Translations under genes and position numbers: made by a program
Part shown: one piece after another, positions 14,601-29,600 of the stretch
Numbering within the stretch: the first letter of the stretch is position 1
Layout of the letters: every line of letters starts with the position of its first letter
Notes under the pieces: model-generated
What the model was told of the DNA's origin: nothing
The model's input: the letters and a program-made list of their open reading frames with translations, nothing else
Databases searched by the model: none
Source of the DNA: Adineta steineri
Taxonomy: Eukaryota; Rotifera; Eurotatoria; Adinetida; Adinetidae
NCBI GenBank assembly: GCA_905250115.1
Contig: CAJNOI010000194.1
Span: 1-64,000, forward strand
DNA: 64,000 nt
Direction: 5' to 3'

Positions 14601-17600
14601 AAAAATTTGGAAACTATATTAACTATATCTAAAGCAAATACATCAACAACAAATGATTTTCTTGAAAATTTTTTTCAAAATCTAATGAAAACTATTGAAG
14701 GTGGTAAACGCCGTTCAGAATATAATTATCTATTTGGTTTAATTATGTCACAATGGCTTTCAAATCAACAAGATGAGTTTACACCGATAGAAGTAACATC
14801 AAATGATGAAAGTTTATTAACAAATGAACAATTAAAAGCAATTATTTTCAATAAACCGCAATTAGATTTAGATAAATGGCGTTATTTTCTTGAAAATAAT
14901 CTTTTATCATCATCAGTTGATAAAAATCTTAAATCAAAAAAAGCTTTTGAAAAGTTAAAATTAGCAACAGAAAAATTTAGTAAATCATTATTGATGGAAA
15001 AGGTATCATCAGCGGATGTACAACGAGCTATTGATGGAGTTATTAACGGAGGTTCATTAGATGATTATCGCAAAAGACTTCTCATGAAAATGCGATTAGA
15101 AAAAAATACCGTAGATGAATTTGCTTCATCATTGAATTTGATGATAGCTGATTTAGCTGAATGGAATTGGCCTATAGAAGGTGTTCGTGGTGTATTTCGA
15201 CGAAATCTAGTTGGAAAATATCGATGTTACTATGAAGAAAATTTTCTTACTGCTATTTTTCTTGAACATATTGGCTTAAAATGGAGTTATCATTTTAAGG
15301 AAGAATTGGAATTAATCTTTGATTTTTTAACTGAAAAAATCCAAAAGAATTGTTCATCAAATTCAATTCAAGATGAACGTATTAATATGCAAAAAAATGA
15401 ATATTGGATGAGTGCATTACCAGATGAATCACATCTTGAATTTGGAATGGCTTCATATGCAAATGTAGATTCAGGAATAGCTTCATATGCAAATATAGAT
15501 TCAGTTGATTTAAAAGCTAAATTATTGTATTTAATCAATGTCGAAATTCAATTACATCAAGTTTTACATGCAGATACATCATTTACTGTCGTATCTGCTG
15601 ATCTAGAATGGTTTGGACCATCAATTCCACATGAAATAATACTAATGTTTCTTGAGTTTTGTGGAGTATCACAAATTTGGTTAAATTTTTTCGATCGTTT
15701 TCTCAAACAACCAATTTATTATAAACCCGGTGAATCTATTCGTCAACGTCAACGCGGTGTACCTATTGCACATTCGATATCTTTTTTATTTTCGGAATTA
15801 ATGCTATCGGGTATGGATCTTTATGTTTATCAAAATACTGGCATTTTTAATTATCGTTTTCATGATGATTTTTGGTTTTTTGATTCTCAATCAGATAAAG
15901 TTACCCAAGCTTGGACATTAATGAACGAATATGCACAAATAACTGGTTTAAAATTTAACGACGAAAAATGTGGTTCCGTACAAATTCTACCATCGAATAT
16001 AAGTGATCAAACTGATACATTATTGCCACATCGAAATGTCAAATGGGGTTTACTTACTTTACAATCAACTGGTCGTTTTGTTATTCATCGAGAAACTATT
16101 ATTCCATTTCTTGATGAAATGAAAGTACGATTAACAAATGCATTAACTATTACTGAATGGATTAATTTATACAATCAATATATTGCATTTTTCATGCGTA
16201 ATTTTGGTAAATGCGCTAATATTCTTGGAACATATCATACTCAATAAATGATTGAAACATTTCAATTTATTCATCAATATGTTTTTTCTGAAACTAATGG
16301 GAACGTTTTAACAGTTCTTATGAATTGCATAGCAAAACAATTTCTAGATTGTATGATGAATGAATTATGTGAAGCTTGGTTTTATTGGCCCATTATTCAT
16401 GGCGGATTAAATTTAAAAAATATTTATTTAGATTTATACAGTATTCATAATCAATTACTGAACAAAAAAATGACTACTTTTAATCAATTACCAGAACGTG
16501 ATATTGAAAAATATGCTGAAATTATGGAAAAATATGAACGAGGAAAAATTCATCGAAAAGATAAATCTCTTAAGAAATATCTTCATGATGATGAAACACT
16601 CATAAGTTTTGATGAATTTATACAGCGTCGTGAAACTCGTATTTCATATTGGAATGATGTTTATAAAGAAATGTTAAATACAACACCATCATTATCACCT
16701 ATTATGACAGATCATCATAAAGATCATATACAATTCTTACAAAATACAATGACAAAAACATCATCTGGTAAAAGATATCATGCAGGAACGGATTATTACT
16801 TGGAATGGTTAGTTTGCTTTTACAGTCAACAGATTGAATCGACTTTTAATCAACTCGACTTTATTGATCCTGAAAATGTACCTGTCGGATTAATTTCATT
16901 GATGCAAACAACAAAAATTAATTGGAATAAAGAATAAAACAAAGATTAGCTATATAGTATCAATAATTAGACTTTCATATCATTAATTTTTTTGTAAATT
17001 TTGAGTATCAATTATTTACAATAAAGTAGTATTTTAATATAAATATTGACTTATTAATTTAACCCTCCAGCGGTGTTTGTGGGTCTAAGTGGCCCGCAGT
17101 AGTGTTTTTTTGTTATTTTCTGCTTTAAAATCTATGCAATTCGAAGCGATCTTTTCGCTAATCGTTAGTCTTCTAATGATACATAAGAACCATATGAAAT
17201 TTCTTGTAAAACTATCAGCAGTCAAAAACTAGGGTGTAGGTCCGTTTGGACCCCCTGACAACATTCGTGTTATATAGATGATTTTAATTCGTATTACGTA
17301 TGCCCTCTATTGTTTCGAAGGTCTATCTATTGAAGATTGATTAGTTTGTTGCTGCCAGTAAGGAATAATGTGTTTCTCTATCCTTATTTATCTATCGAAA
17401 TATTTTCACCATCCTGTTAACTTTTACTCACGACAAGCGTAATTCTTTTTTTTTCTTGAAAAATCAGCATCTTACGTATACTACAAGCGTATCAATGCAT
17501 CAGTGATTGAAAAGAGATCATGATATAGACCTTGATCTATCTTATATAGTACAATACAGATGAATTTTCATGTGTTCCTTATGTATTTACGTGTGGGTCC

Positions 17601-20600
17601 ACTTGGACCCACATACATCGTTCGTGTGACAAAATGACGACACCTCCGAAGGGTTAAACGCTAACCTACATATAGAACTAATCGTATCATTAGGTTCTTC
17701 GGAAGGTGTATAGAGATAAATTTTTTTCTTTGATCTTGCAGTCATATAGAACTAAGCAATTACATTGTATAGTTTAGTTCAAAACATCGATATTATTCCA
17801 TATATTGATTATTAGAGATAAAATTAATAACAGAAGAAAAAAGTTTAACAACTACGTATAATAACAGAGACCTAGACTATAAATATATGCAATTAAATTT
17901 CATGTTGAGTAAATTCTTTTAAAGCTTTTTCTGATAACATTTTTCGATCTATTTTACCAATTATATTTTTTGGTAAAACATCTAATATTCGAATATATAA
18001 TGGTATTTTGAATTCAGCTACTCTTTCTTTTAAATAAGAAAATAAATATTCTTCATCTTCAACAATATTGATCGAATGAGATGAATGAAATGTTACATAT
18101 ACAACTGGTTTTTCTGATTCCATATATGGTATACTTGTTGCACAAACTTCATAAACATCATTACATTCACGTATTGTTTCTTCTAATTCTAATAAATTAA
18201 TATTACATCCATTACATATAATAATTTGTTTTAAACGTCCAACAACATTTAAAATATCATCTGATTCTAAATATCCTATATCACCAGTTTTAATCCAACC
18301 ATTCTTTATTATTTTTTGAGTAGTTTCTTGATCATTTACATAACCAGTCATTATTGTATCTGAATATATTGTTATTTCACCAGATGTATTATAAGGCATA
18401 TCTTCCCAATTATCATTTGTTATTCGAAATTTTATTGTTTCATTTAATGGTTTAAATCGTCCGCATATAGGTGGATAATCAGCTGAAACAGCAACAGGAC
18501 CACTTGTTTCTGTCATTCCATATGTTTCATGAGGATAGATGCCTAAGTATTTTCTTGATTTTTCCGAACTTAATTTAGAAAATTTTTCACCACCAACGAA
18601 ACAAACTCGTAAAAAGTTTTTTCTATATTGTTTTTTAGTATATTGTTCTATTTCTTCAATAAGATTACGTAATAGGGATGATATACAGGCAAAACAAGTT
18701 ATTTTTTGCTCATATAAAACAGATGGAATCATTTTCATATATTGTTTAGAAGGTAAATTAGTTGATAAATAATAAAATGTTGAACCATATCGTACAGCTA
18801 GAAGTATACCTAAATTTAATCCACTTAGACTATTAATTGGACTTATTAATAAAAATTTATCATTATAATTAAATTGAAGTGTTTTATATGTTTCTATATA
18901 TGAGAAATGTTGTTTATGATTTGACTGTACACATTTGGATCTGCCAGTAGAACCAGATGTTAAATATATGATTGCTTCTTGTTCACCTGAAATTTCTTCT
19001 TCTTCTATTAAATTTTTGTTTTGATAAGTTTCATTCAAAAGATCTGTAAATGATAATATATTTGAATTCTCATTATGTGAACAATCAATTAAATAATAAT
19101 AATCTTTTAATGAAGAAAATTCTTTACCCAATTGTTGAATATTTTTATATAATTCTAATTGTGTAATTAATAGTTTTGGTTGAGTATTTTCAATTAATAA
19201 TCGAATTTCGAAATCACGAAATGATGGATGTATAATAACAACAGATACACCAATTTTAAAACATGCAAAATATAAATATATACCTTCTGGACAATTAAGT
19301 AGATACGATGCTATTCTATCACCTTTTTTCAAACCTTTTTGTAATAAACCATTACTTAAAATTGTAACTTTTTCATCTAATTCAATATATGTACATTTAT
19401 AATTATCCGAATAAAATACAATTGCATCAGGAGAAATATTTGCTGATTGTTTTAAAAATGAATAAAGCATATTGTTATCAAATCAAATTTAATAGAGCTT
19501 AAAATATTGACCAAACGTAAATGAATGAAAAAAAGAAAGAGAGGTGTGTAATGATAAGTTGGAAGAGTATTGTTATCATGACTTGCACTTTGTAATATAT
19601 ATGAGCGAGAGAGATAAAAAAAGCACTGAGAAAGAGTGAAGTAGTCAATTATACAAATGGATAAGAGAATAAAAGCGAAATAGATAAAAGTGTGACAGCT
19701 TATTATCCAATTTGTTCAGGGAGAAAGTTTCAAGTAGGGAATAGATACGATTGTGTACATTAATATCGATAAGCGAATGAAAGAAATATGTTTCTGTTAT
19801 ATTTTAAAATCATATATGTTGACTATAGATACATTGTTTAAAAAATACTGAAGTAATTCTTTTTTTGTTAATTTGTTAGATCGATTATTATGCTTATCTT
19901 CAATAGTTTTTTTTTGGAACGTTATACTATTTTCCAGGACAGAGAATAATTNNNNNNNNNNNNNNNNNNNNNNNNNNNNNNNNNNNNNNNNNNNNNNNNN
20001 NNNNNNNNNNNNNNNNNNNNNNNNNNNNNNNNNNNNNNNNNNNNNNNNNNNCAGCAAAAGCAATCCCAATCAACAGCAAAAGAAAACGAGGGTGACCAAC
20101 AAAAGCCAAACGTGCATTATTGGTGCAATGATTCAACTCTAATTTCTTTATTTCTATTCTTTTTCTTTTTTGTTCTATATAATACTTCATGAGTAAGTAG
20201 CTTTTCTACTGGCAACTTCATCCTTTTTACTATGATCGAATTTTCTTTTCTTACCTATCAAGATTTTACTTTTTACTGCTAAAAAATGATTCTATTACTG
20301 ATAGTTTATTCAAAAAACTGATCACTTTCATATTATTTACTGGTAGTCTACATACTGATCATTCATCCTTTGAACTGATCATTTATATATTATTTTACTG
20401 ATCATTTCATCTTTTCAATTGATCAGATATTTTGTTACCTTTCTGAAACTTATCAGTCTAAAATTTTCTTTTTTAAATATTGTTCTATGGCGTCTTGTCA
20501 TTATTCTTCTATATCTATCCGTTTTGAGCATTTTCTATACAACCTAAATTTTTGTAAGAATATTAATAAGGGCTTTCAATGAGATTTTCATAGTGCATCC

Positions 20601-23600
20601 CTTTATCTTTTAAATCTCAAATTCAATCCATTTCAACATTAATTCTCAGACTATAATACTTCCTTAGGGTCAAATACCAATAAAAGAATTTATAAACTGT
20701 CATCTTCAAGTGAAATGATTTGATATCTAGCACGCTGAACAGCTTGACTCCAGTCTTTCTAATCAAATACCGATTATATTCAAAGAAACTTAGACAGATA
20801 AAATTTCAAAGATTTTTTTACATTTCAACTAGGAGAAGAAACAAGTCAAACTTGAAATCATTTCATCTTTCAAAACCTATATATATATATTCATATTATA
20901 ATGGTCTTAATAGTAAAAGCATTTTATTTTGAAAACAATACATCTTTTTGAATTAGCAAAGGAGTTAACAAACAAACTTTTCTTCATTAGCTCTCTTAAA
21001 AAGATTTTTAATATCATTTCACACTTCATATTAGTATTACTTAAATAATCAAATGTCAAAATATGAATGTTTCTCGCTTTAAGACCGATTGTCGTCACAT
21101 TCACAGAGAAGAGATTGTTCACATAATATATTATTAAAATCTATCCATGTAGAACTGCCTGTAAAAATTTATACACCAAAATCACTGAATGTGTTCGACG
21201 AAACTTTTTATCGTATATTCTACACACATCAAAGTAAAGCTTGAAAGTTGATCATATTCTCAAACATCACATGGCAAATGAATATTTCTAAGTAATGTTC
21301 AGTTCACCTCTTTTGCTCACTCTGAAGAAAACCTTGCGAGTAGATTATCTAATCGAACATCACATGACAAATGAATATTTCTAACGAATGTTCTGTTCAC
21401 CTCTTTTGGTCACTTTGAGGAAACGCTTGTGAGCTGATCACTCCATGGAGCATCACATGACAAATGAATATTTCTAATGAATGTTCTGTTCACCTCTTTT
21501 GCTTACTTTCAAGAAACAGTTGCCAGTTGATTATCTCATCGAACATCAAATGATACATGAGTATTTCTGACCAATGTTCTGTTTACCTCTTTTGTTCACT
21601 TTGAAGAAATACTCGCGAGCTGATCACGTCATTGAACATCACATGACATATGAATATTTCTAACTAATGTTCTGCTCACCTCTTTTAATCACCTTGAAGA
21701 AAAGCTCGCGAATAGATTATCTAATCGAGTATCCCATGACAAATGAATATCTCTCAGAACTGCTCTGTTCACCTCTTTTACTCACTTTGAAGAAAAACTT
21801 GCGAATAGATCACCTCATTGAACAATACATGACGAATGAATATTTCTCATAAGTGTTCTGTCCATCTCTTTTGCTTATTTTGAAGAAAAGCCTGCGAGTT
21901 GATCACTTCATTGAACATCACATGACAAATGAATATTTCTAACCAATGTTCTGTTCACCTCTTTCACTCACTTTGAAGAAATACTAGTGAGTTGATCATC
22001 TCATCGAACATCACATGGCAAATGAATATTTCTCATAACTGTTCTGATCATCTGTTTTGCTTCCTATGAAGAAGAGATGGTGAGTTGATCACCTCATCGA
22101 ACATCACATCACAAATGAGTATTTCTAACCAATGTTCTGTTCACCTCTTTCGCTCACTGTGAAGAAAAGCTTGCGAGTGGATTATCTCCTCAAGTATAAT
22201 ATGAGTAATGAATATTTCTCATAACTGTTGTGTTCACTTCTTTTGCTCACTTTGAAGAAAAGCGTGCGAGTTGATCACCTTATCAATCACTATACGGTAA
22301 ACGAAGTTTATCTTGCCAACTTTACTGTGTACTTCTTTCGTTTATTAGAGAATAAAACGTGTGCATTAGTAATCTCATAGAATATTACATGACTAATGGA
22401 TATTTTTCATAACTGTTCCGTCCACCTCTTTTGCGCACTTTGAATAAGCGCTTGCGAGTTGATCACCTCAATGAACACCACATGACAAATGAATATTTCT
22501 AACCAATATTCTATTCACCTCTTCTGCTTACTTTGAAGAAAAGCTTGTGAGTTGATCACCTCCTCAAGTATAATATGAGTAATGAATATTTCTCATAACT
22601 GTTCTGTTCACCTCTTTTGCTCACTTTGAAGAAAAGCTTCCCAGTTGATCATCTCATCGAACATTACATGACAAATGACTATTTCTAACGAATGTTCTGT
22701 TCATCTCTTTTGCTCACTTCGAAGAAAAGCTTGCGAGATGATCATCTCATTGAACACCATATAACCAATAAATATTTCTAACCAATATCTTGTTCACCTC
22801 TTTTGCTCACTTTGAATAAGAGCTTGCAAGTTGATCATCTCATCGAAAACCATATGACAAATGAATATTTCTAACCAATATTCTATTCACCTCTTCTTCT
22901 CACTTTGAATAAGAGCTTGCGAGTTGATCACCTTATTGAACACCACAAGACAGATGAATATTTCTAATCAATATCCTGTTCACCTCTCCTGCTCGCTTTG
23001 AAGAAAAGCTTGTAAGTTGATCACCTCGTTGAACATCACATGACAAACGAAAATTTCTCATAACTGTTCTATTCACCTCTTTTTCTCGCTTTGAAGAAAA
23101 GCTTGCGAGTTGATTACCTAATCGAACATCAGATGACAAATGAATATTTCTCATAACTGTTCTGTTCATCTCTTTTGCTCACTTTGAAGAAAAGCTTGCG
23201 AGATGATCATCTCATTGAACACCATATGACCAATAAATATTTCTAACCAATATCTTGTTCACCTCTTTTGCTCACTTTGAATTAGAGCTTGCAAGTTGAT
23301 CATCTCATCGAAAATCACATGACAAATTAATATTTCTAACCAATATTCTATTCACCTTTTCTGCTCACTTCGAAGAAAAGCTTGCGAGTTGATCACCTCA
23401 TCGAACATCACATGATAAATTAATATTTCTAAACAATGTTCTGTTCATTTCTCTTGCTCATTTTGAAGAAAAGCTTGCGAGTTGATCACCGCCTCAAGTA
23501 TAATATGAGTAATGGATATTTCGCAGAACTGTTCTGTTCATCTCTTTTTCTCACTGTGAAGAAAAGCTTGCGAGTTAATCATCTCATCGAACAACACATG

Positions 23601-26600
23601 ACAAATGAATATTGCTAAGCAATGTTCTGTTCACCTGTTTTACTCACTATGAAGAAATGCTACCGAGTTGATCACCTGAGGTACCATCAGATGACAAATG
23701 AATATTTCTTATAACTGTTCTGTTCGCCTCTTGGCTCGCTCAGAAGAAAAGTTTAGGAGTTGAATAACTACAGTTCGATGCAAAGTGGTTGAATGTGTGA
23801 GAGTGCATCTTGCAAGATGTTATTCATCATTGACTCTTACTTGGAAATAATACGGATGCACTATCATTCGATGAATGTTTGTTTAGTTAGTGAATACTTA
23901 TAATCAAAATTTTGCTCAGTTATCTGACTTACAACAAAGCAAAATTGTTCCATTCTTTGGTGGATCAATGATTACATATCAAATGAATCATTTCTATTAG
24001 CATTCTATTTGTTTACATCATCATTCAAATTGACAGTTCGTCGTCTATAAATCGATCACACGTCACATAACTAACGAATAGTTAAAACGAATGATCAAAT
24101 CACTTTTCATGCTCACAGTAAAAAATACTCTCGACATCAGTCTGATTAAAGATCGTACAACAAATGGATAAGCACTTTGAAATACTTACATCCAATATTT
24201 GTATAATTTCCTATGACTTTTGCCGATACTTTACTTAATTATTTATGACAGGATAAAAGAATAACTTTAATAAAATCTTTGCTCGACTACCACAGTAGGT
24301 AAAAAGTAAGTAGCGAGACTATGTACGCTGATACACGATGGTAAAGAAAATGAACACCCATGAACCAAATCTTATCCAGTCTTCTTATTTACTTATGTAT
24401 AAAATGATTGAACTGGCGCATAAATGGAATATCATCTAACATATGAACAACTGATTTTCGATAATATCTTTCACCTCTGTCAATCCAACGAATTAGAAGT
24501 TCATCCAGTTACATTGATAAAAAACTACATAATTGAGGAATAAAGTGTACTATCGTCATTCTCTGATTCAATTATTTTAATTCACATAGGTTAGTACTTA
24601 TACATCAACCGTAGAATTGAAGAATACATTGCAAATGAACATTTGCAAGGAAAAACTTATCCATCTATTGTATTTATCATGGTGCAAAGCTTAATGAATA
24701 GTTAGCTATTATAGACCAAATAGTAATTGAATGAATATTGTATAGCAGTCCTGTTCGTTTTCTCTATTTCCACAAAAACAAAAGATATTGTAGTAACCGG
24801 TATATCAAAGATCGCATCAAAGTTAACTGACTAGTTACCAATCTGTCTATTCACTTATTTTATTAGGAAGGTTGTCAAGTTTCTCCCGCATAGCAACTGA
24901 GCGATGATTGAATATCATATGAATTACTATCATCATGATTTAATTCATATTTAACAATAAGTTGGCAATGCACCGTCAAGATTGATGCGGCCATTCAAGA
25001 TCACATAACAAATGACTGACGATAACGGCATTCCCCAATATTTTATTCATTTAATTTGTCAATATTCATTCAATAAATTTAAGTTAACTACTTGAGAATG
25101 AATTATATATTTATTGAATAGTCATAACATCTGGCGCAAGGATAGCATTCAAAAAAATTTGTTCGATGTTGACTAAGTATTTCAGTTAACAAGTGAGTCA
25201 AAGATTTCATGGAAAGATAATAACATTAAGCATAGCTCTGTTTCTGTATATTGTTTCATGTCAAGGAAGCTTATAAATCCGTAATATCACTGTAAATGTA
25301 CAGCAAATGAATCATCATAACGTCCCCCGATGTCTATTCGCATATCTTATTCTTTAGATAACAGTTGACTTTGTCCCAATCAAATAAATCAAGCCTATAT
25401 TCATAATGAATAGTTAGAACAAAAATTGTATTCATTTACTCTAATCACTTGACAGAAAAGGCTTTAATTTGATATACTTTTTGAAGATCAATAAGTAAAT
25501 GTATACTCCCTATCAAGCTTCTTATCAGAATATGGTGATTGTTTCTTTGGTGCAACGATTGTTTGTTTTTCTAAATAAAGAATTAGAGTTTCTGTAATAA
25601 GTTGAGAAAAAAAGGGTTGACTGTTACTACACTCAGCTATCAAGATTGCAAATCTATGGAAATCGATGATGCCTGTCAAATTAGAGAAGTAAACTTGATC
25701 TATTTACAATCGAAAACTTTTTAAAAAACAACAACTCACGTATGTATTTATTTTTAGATCAGTTTAAAGAAAACCTTGTTCGTATGCTCTATAATTTATT
25801 ATCCTTTAATTGAATTTTAGATTTTCAAAACTTTGTTTATTTGGTTATGTTGACAATCGTAGTATTTATATGACGATATCACTTATTTGAAAGATAATAT
25901 AAAGCCTTATCTAGGTCTCAAGACTCCGAAACTTGATACTAACGAGGGAGCCACTCGAGGTGTCAAAAAGCTTTTGAGCTAAAATTTTGCTCACAAGTAG
26001 AGGATACATAGACTAGAAAAACCCTAAAAGGATGTGTGACCAAGTTGGCGTATGACTGAGATATCGACTATTCATTGTATTTGCTCTATAGAGCCCTATC
26101 TATACCGTAAAATCTAAAGTCTCCGATTAGGCCTGAGACCTTGTCCACACTAAGACCTCAATCAGATAAGCTTGCTTACAAAGTCTCAGAAATTTCTGAA
26201 AGACTGTCTCCGAGATACAAGTATGCTAGCATAAAGACGCTTTCTTATGGATATTAGGTTTCACATAAATATTTTGATGAATTCATAGCTCGGAGATAAT
26301 CTGTCTAAAATTTCTGAATCTTTGTAAGGAAGCTTATCTGATTAAGGTCTTAGTGTGGACAAACTTTTAGGCCTAAATCCGAAACTTTGATTTTACCCCA
26401 CAGATATGGCCCTATAGGGTACATACAATAAATAGTCGATATCTCACTCAAACGCCAACTTGGGCACATATCCTTTTAGGCTTTTTTCTAGTCTATGCAT
26501 CCCCTACTTGAAGGCAAAATTTCAGCTCAAAAGCTTTTTGACACCTCAGGTGGTTCTCTCGTGAGCCATTTTTTACCAAACTGGGCAATTTGTTTGTATT

Positions 26601-29600
26601 CGAAAGAGAAATGTTTTAAGATTTTTCTTCATAAATCAACAGTTCATTGACACATCAGAAATCTAGCACTATCTACTTAAATTCAAAATTCTGACTATTT
26701 TTTTCGGGTACTCCCGTTTAGTATAGTCAACCACAGAAACAAAGAAGTATCGGAAAATGTTGGACCTGCTACATTCTGTAGAGCTGTTTTTGCTGGTCAG
26801 TTTAGTTTAAAAAGTTCTCTATTTCCATCAAGAAATGTGGATATTCGGATCAAAATACTAGAAAATGCGAAGTCCTTGGTGCCTCATTGTAATTTGGAAC
26901 TTTCCACTATTTTGATCATGGCGCTGTCATTTGTTGATGAAAATGAAAAAATTTTTGCAACTATACTGCTCACGAGAAAAGCTCTACAAAATGTAGCAGA
27001 TCAAATGTTTTTCGACACTTTTATGTTTTTGTTGTAGATTGTACTGATGCAAGCACTCGGAAAAAGAGGTAAAACTTGAAGTTTAAGAAGATGGTGGTAG
27101 ATTTAAGGTATATCAATAAGCTGTTGATTTATGAGGAAAACACTGGGAACATTTCTTTTCCGAATAAAAAGAAACTGTTCGATTTGGTCAATGACTTTTA
27201 GACACTGCAGAAAAAAGCTTATTTTTTTGTATATTGATGAAAAGTGATACGTTTCAACAAGACATTTGGAATTTGTTCGTACAGCAAAAAATTCAATGTA
27301 ATCACCCATTATTTAATTTAAAAAAATCTGATAAGGCCAAATAGAGCAGTAAAGCTATATTAAAAACCTTTTGTTAAATGACTTTCCGGACACTCAGTGT
27401 TTTTCATATTTATGGAGATTCAAAATTATTCTAGACTCACCAGGTATAAATTGTTGATTTAAATAAACTTTTCGTCGAAGCGAAGATACTCGAAATGGAC
27501 ATTGACCATCATCTGTTTCTCTCATTACACCATCACAAACATCACACATTATCTCATCAATAGTTAAATTCCGTCGATCAATATGTTGAAGCAGATGAGA
27601 TGTAAATAAGCCATTTCGGCCAGTTGCTGATCCATCCAAAGCAGTTTTATCTGCATCACATGCAAAACCAATAAATGAACCAGCAACTGCTTGCATGGCT
27701 GAAAGGCCATTAGAATTCGATGGTCCTCGCACACCAATATTTCGACAACAATCGAGAAGAAATATAGCTGCTGATGGACGACGACCCATGACGTTTTCAA
27801 GCATAGCTTGTACATTGATTGCTCGATATTTAAGATCAGTATTTGTTGTGATTCGATCATCATCGATAGGGATGAGAAAATTTAGATGACCCCATTGACA
27901 TCCATGACCCGCATAAAAGAAAAGAACAAGATCATCTGGATTTATCTTTTCTTTAAACGTTTCGATCGTTCTATCCATCTGTTCATATGTCAAATCAGTA
28001 CCAACTGTGATTTCAAAGCCAATTCTACGTAAGTTTTTAGCAAGATCTTCAGCATCATTAGTACAATACCGAAGTTCAATATTTTTGCTGTATTTATTAT
28101 TGCCAATGAGAAGAGCTCGTTTTTTATGATTTGTTTTATTTGGTGATGAAAATCTGGAAGCCATAATCTATATAGAAATTTTAATACATTTACAAAGTCT
28201 TTAGAAACAAAATCACTAAGGGTAGACGTAGTTTTTGTTGAGATATCTGTTTGAATCTACAGAGACTGTGAAAACTGCTATTTATGCATTTTATAGATTA
28301 CTATATTTGTTTAGAACTTAAAAATGACACATTATAATAGAATAGATACGTTTAAAAGAACTTTTGATACGTATACGAATAACAAAAAGTTCATAGTTAA
28401 ACGTTCTTTAAATAGCTTATCAAGCTAAAACGAAATATTTTTGTGAGTAACACGACTGTTACTTTCAGTGAATTAATCATGCAATATTAAGAAGAATAAG
28501 AGTGAAGGTGAAGTTAAGAGAAGAACTAGAATTCTATCCAGCGTAAGATCGGGTAGAGAAGTTGGCTGACTGCACAAACCTCAAAAGTGTTAGAATACCA
28601 TCTCATATGACATATCTACTAGTTTTCAATGTAAAGCTCGCGAAGGGAAAATTAAAGTGAACTTAAATCGGGTGTAATTATTTTTGATGAGCAAAAAAGT
28701 GAGAGTTAATGAATCTAAATGTATTGCTGTGTAAGGAATCACTCAGCTGTTCGTTATCGTTCTTGGCCTCTCATCGACTTTTTCGAAAGTTTCGAGACTC
28801 TTTCGTCGATGAATTTAAGTTGCGCAAGGCGATAATTAAAGTGTATATGCACAACGTGTGTAAGATATCAACGGACATTCGAAGATTGAGTTATTTATGA
28901 TTATATAAGGAAATTCTCAGCTGTTAATTATCATCTTTTTCGCATTATTATAGCTCCCAGAAAAAGTCCCATTTCGAAATACGGATTTCATATGTACAAT
29001 CGTCACCTTCTTCTTTTCGCAGCAAACTTTTTCCTGATTTAAAATGACGGACTAGTGTGCGAACGCGTCATTGACTTTAATCGCAATTCATTCATCGAAC
29101 GGAAGAAGCAGAGGATTTTGCTGTGGTAACTAAGCGAATGAAATCAATACGTCAGTCCCCTCAGTTAAATTCAAACACACAAAACAGGCGAATTTTTTGA
29201 GTTACAACTTTATTTTTTTCTGAAAAATAAAAACTGAGAATATTCTTTCTTTCCTATACCACATTACTTCAGTTTCTCGCTTATGTTTCCGGATTCGTAA
29301 GGAAGAAGAGACATTGCTATGATATGTATCATAGTTTGTGACGTTTCTATGTCAATGTTTGAAGGACATTCAAATTGAATATAAAGATACCTTTACATAA
29401 TCCACTTATACTTCATAAAAGAAGCATCAAAGAAGTTACCTTGGTTGTGGCTTATGAAAAGGTAAAAAACATGCATACTGCGCACTTGTTTGCTCTCTTC
29501 TTCTTCTACTCTATTGTTCTTTTAGTACTTTTTCCTTTATATCTCCTTCGTGCTCTTCTTTATAATGGTGTGTTTTATGTAATATCGATACTACTAGAGG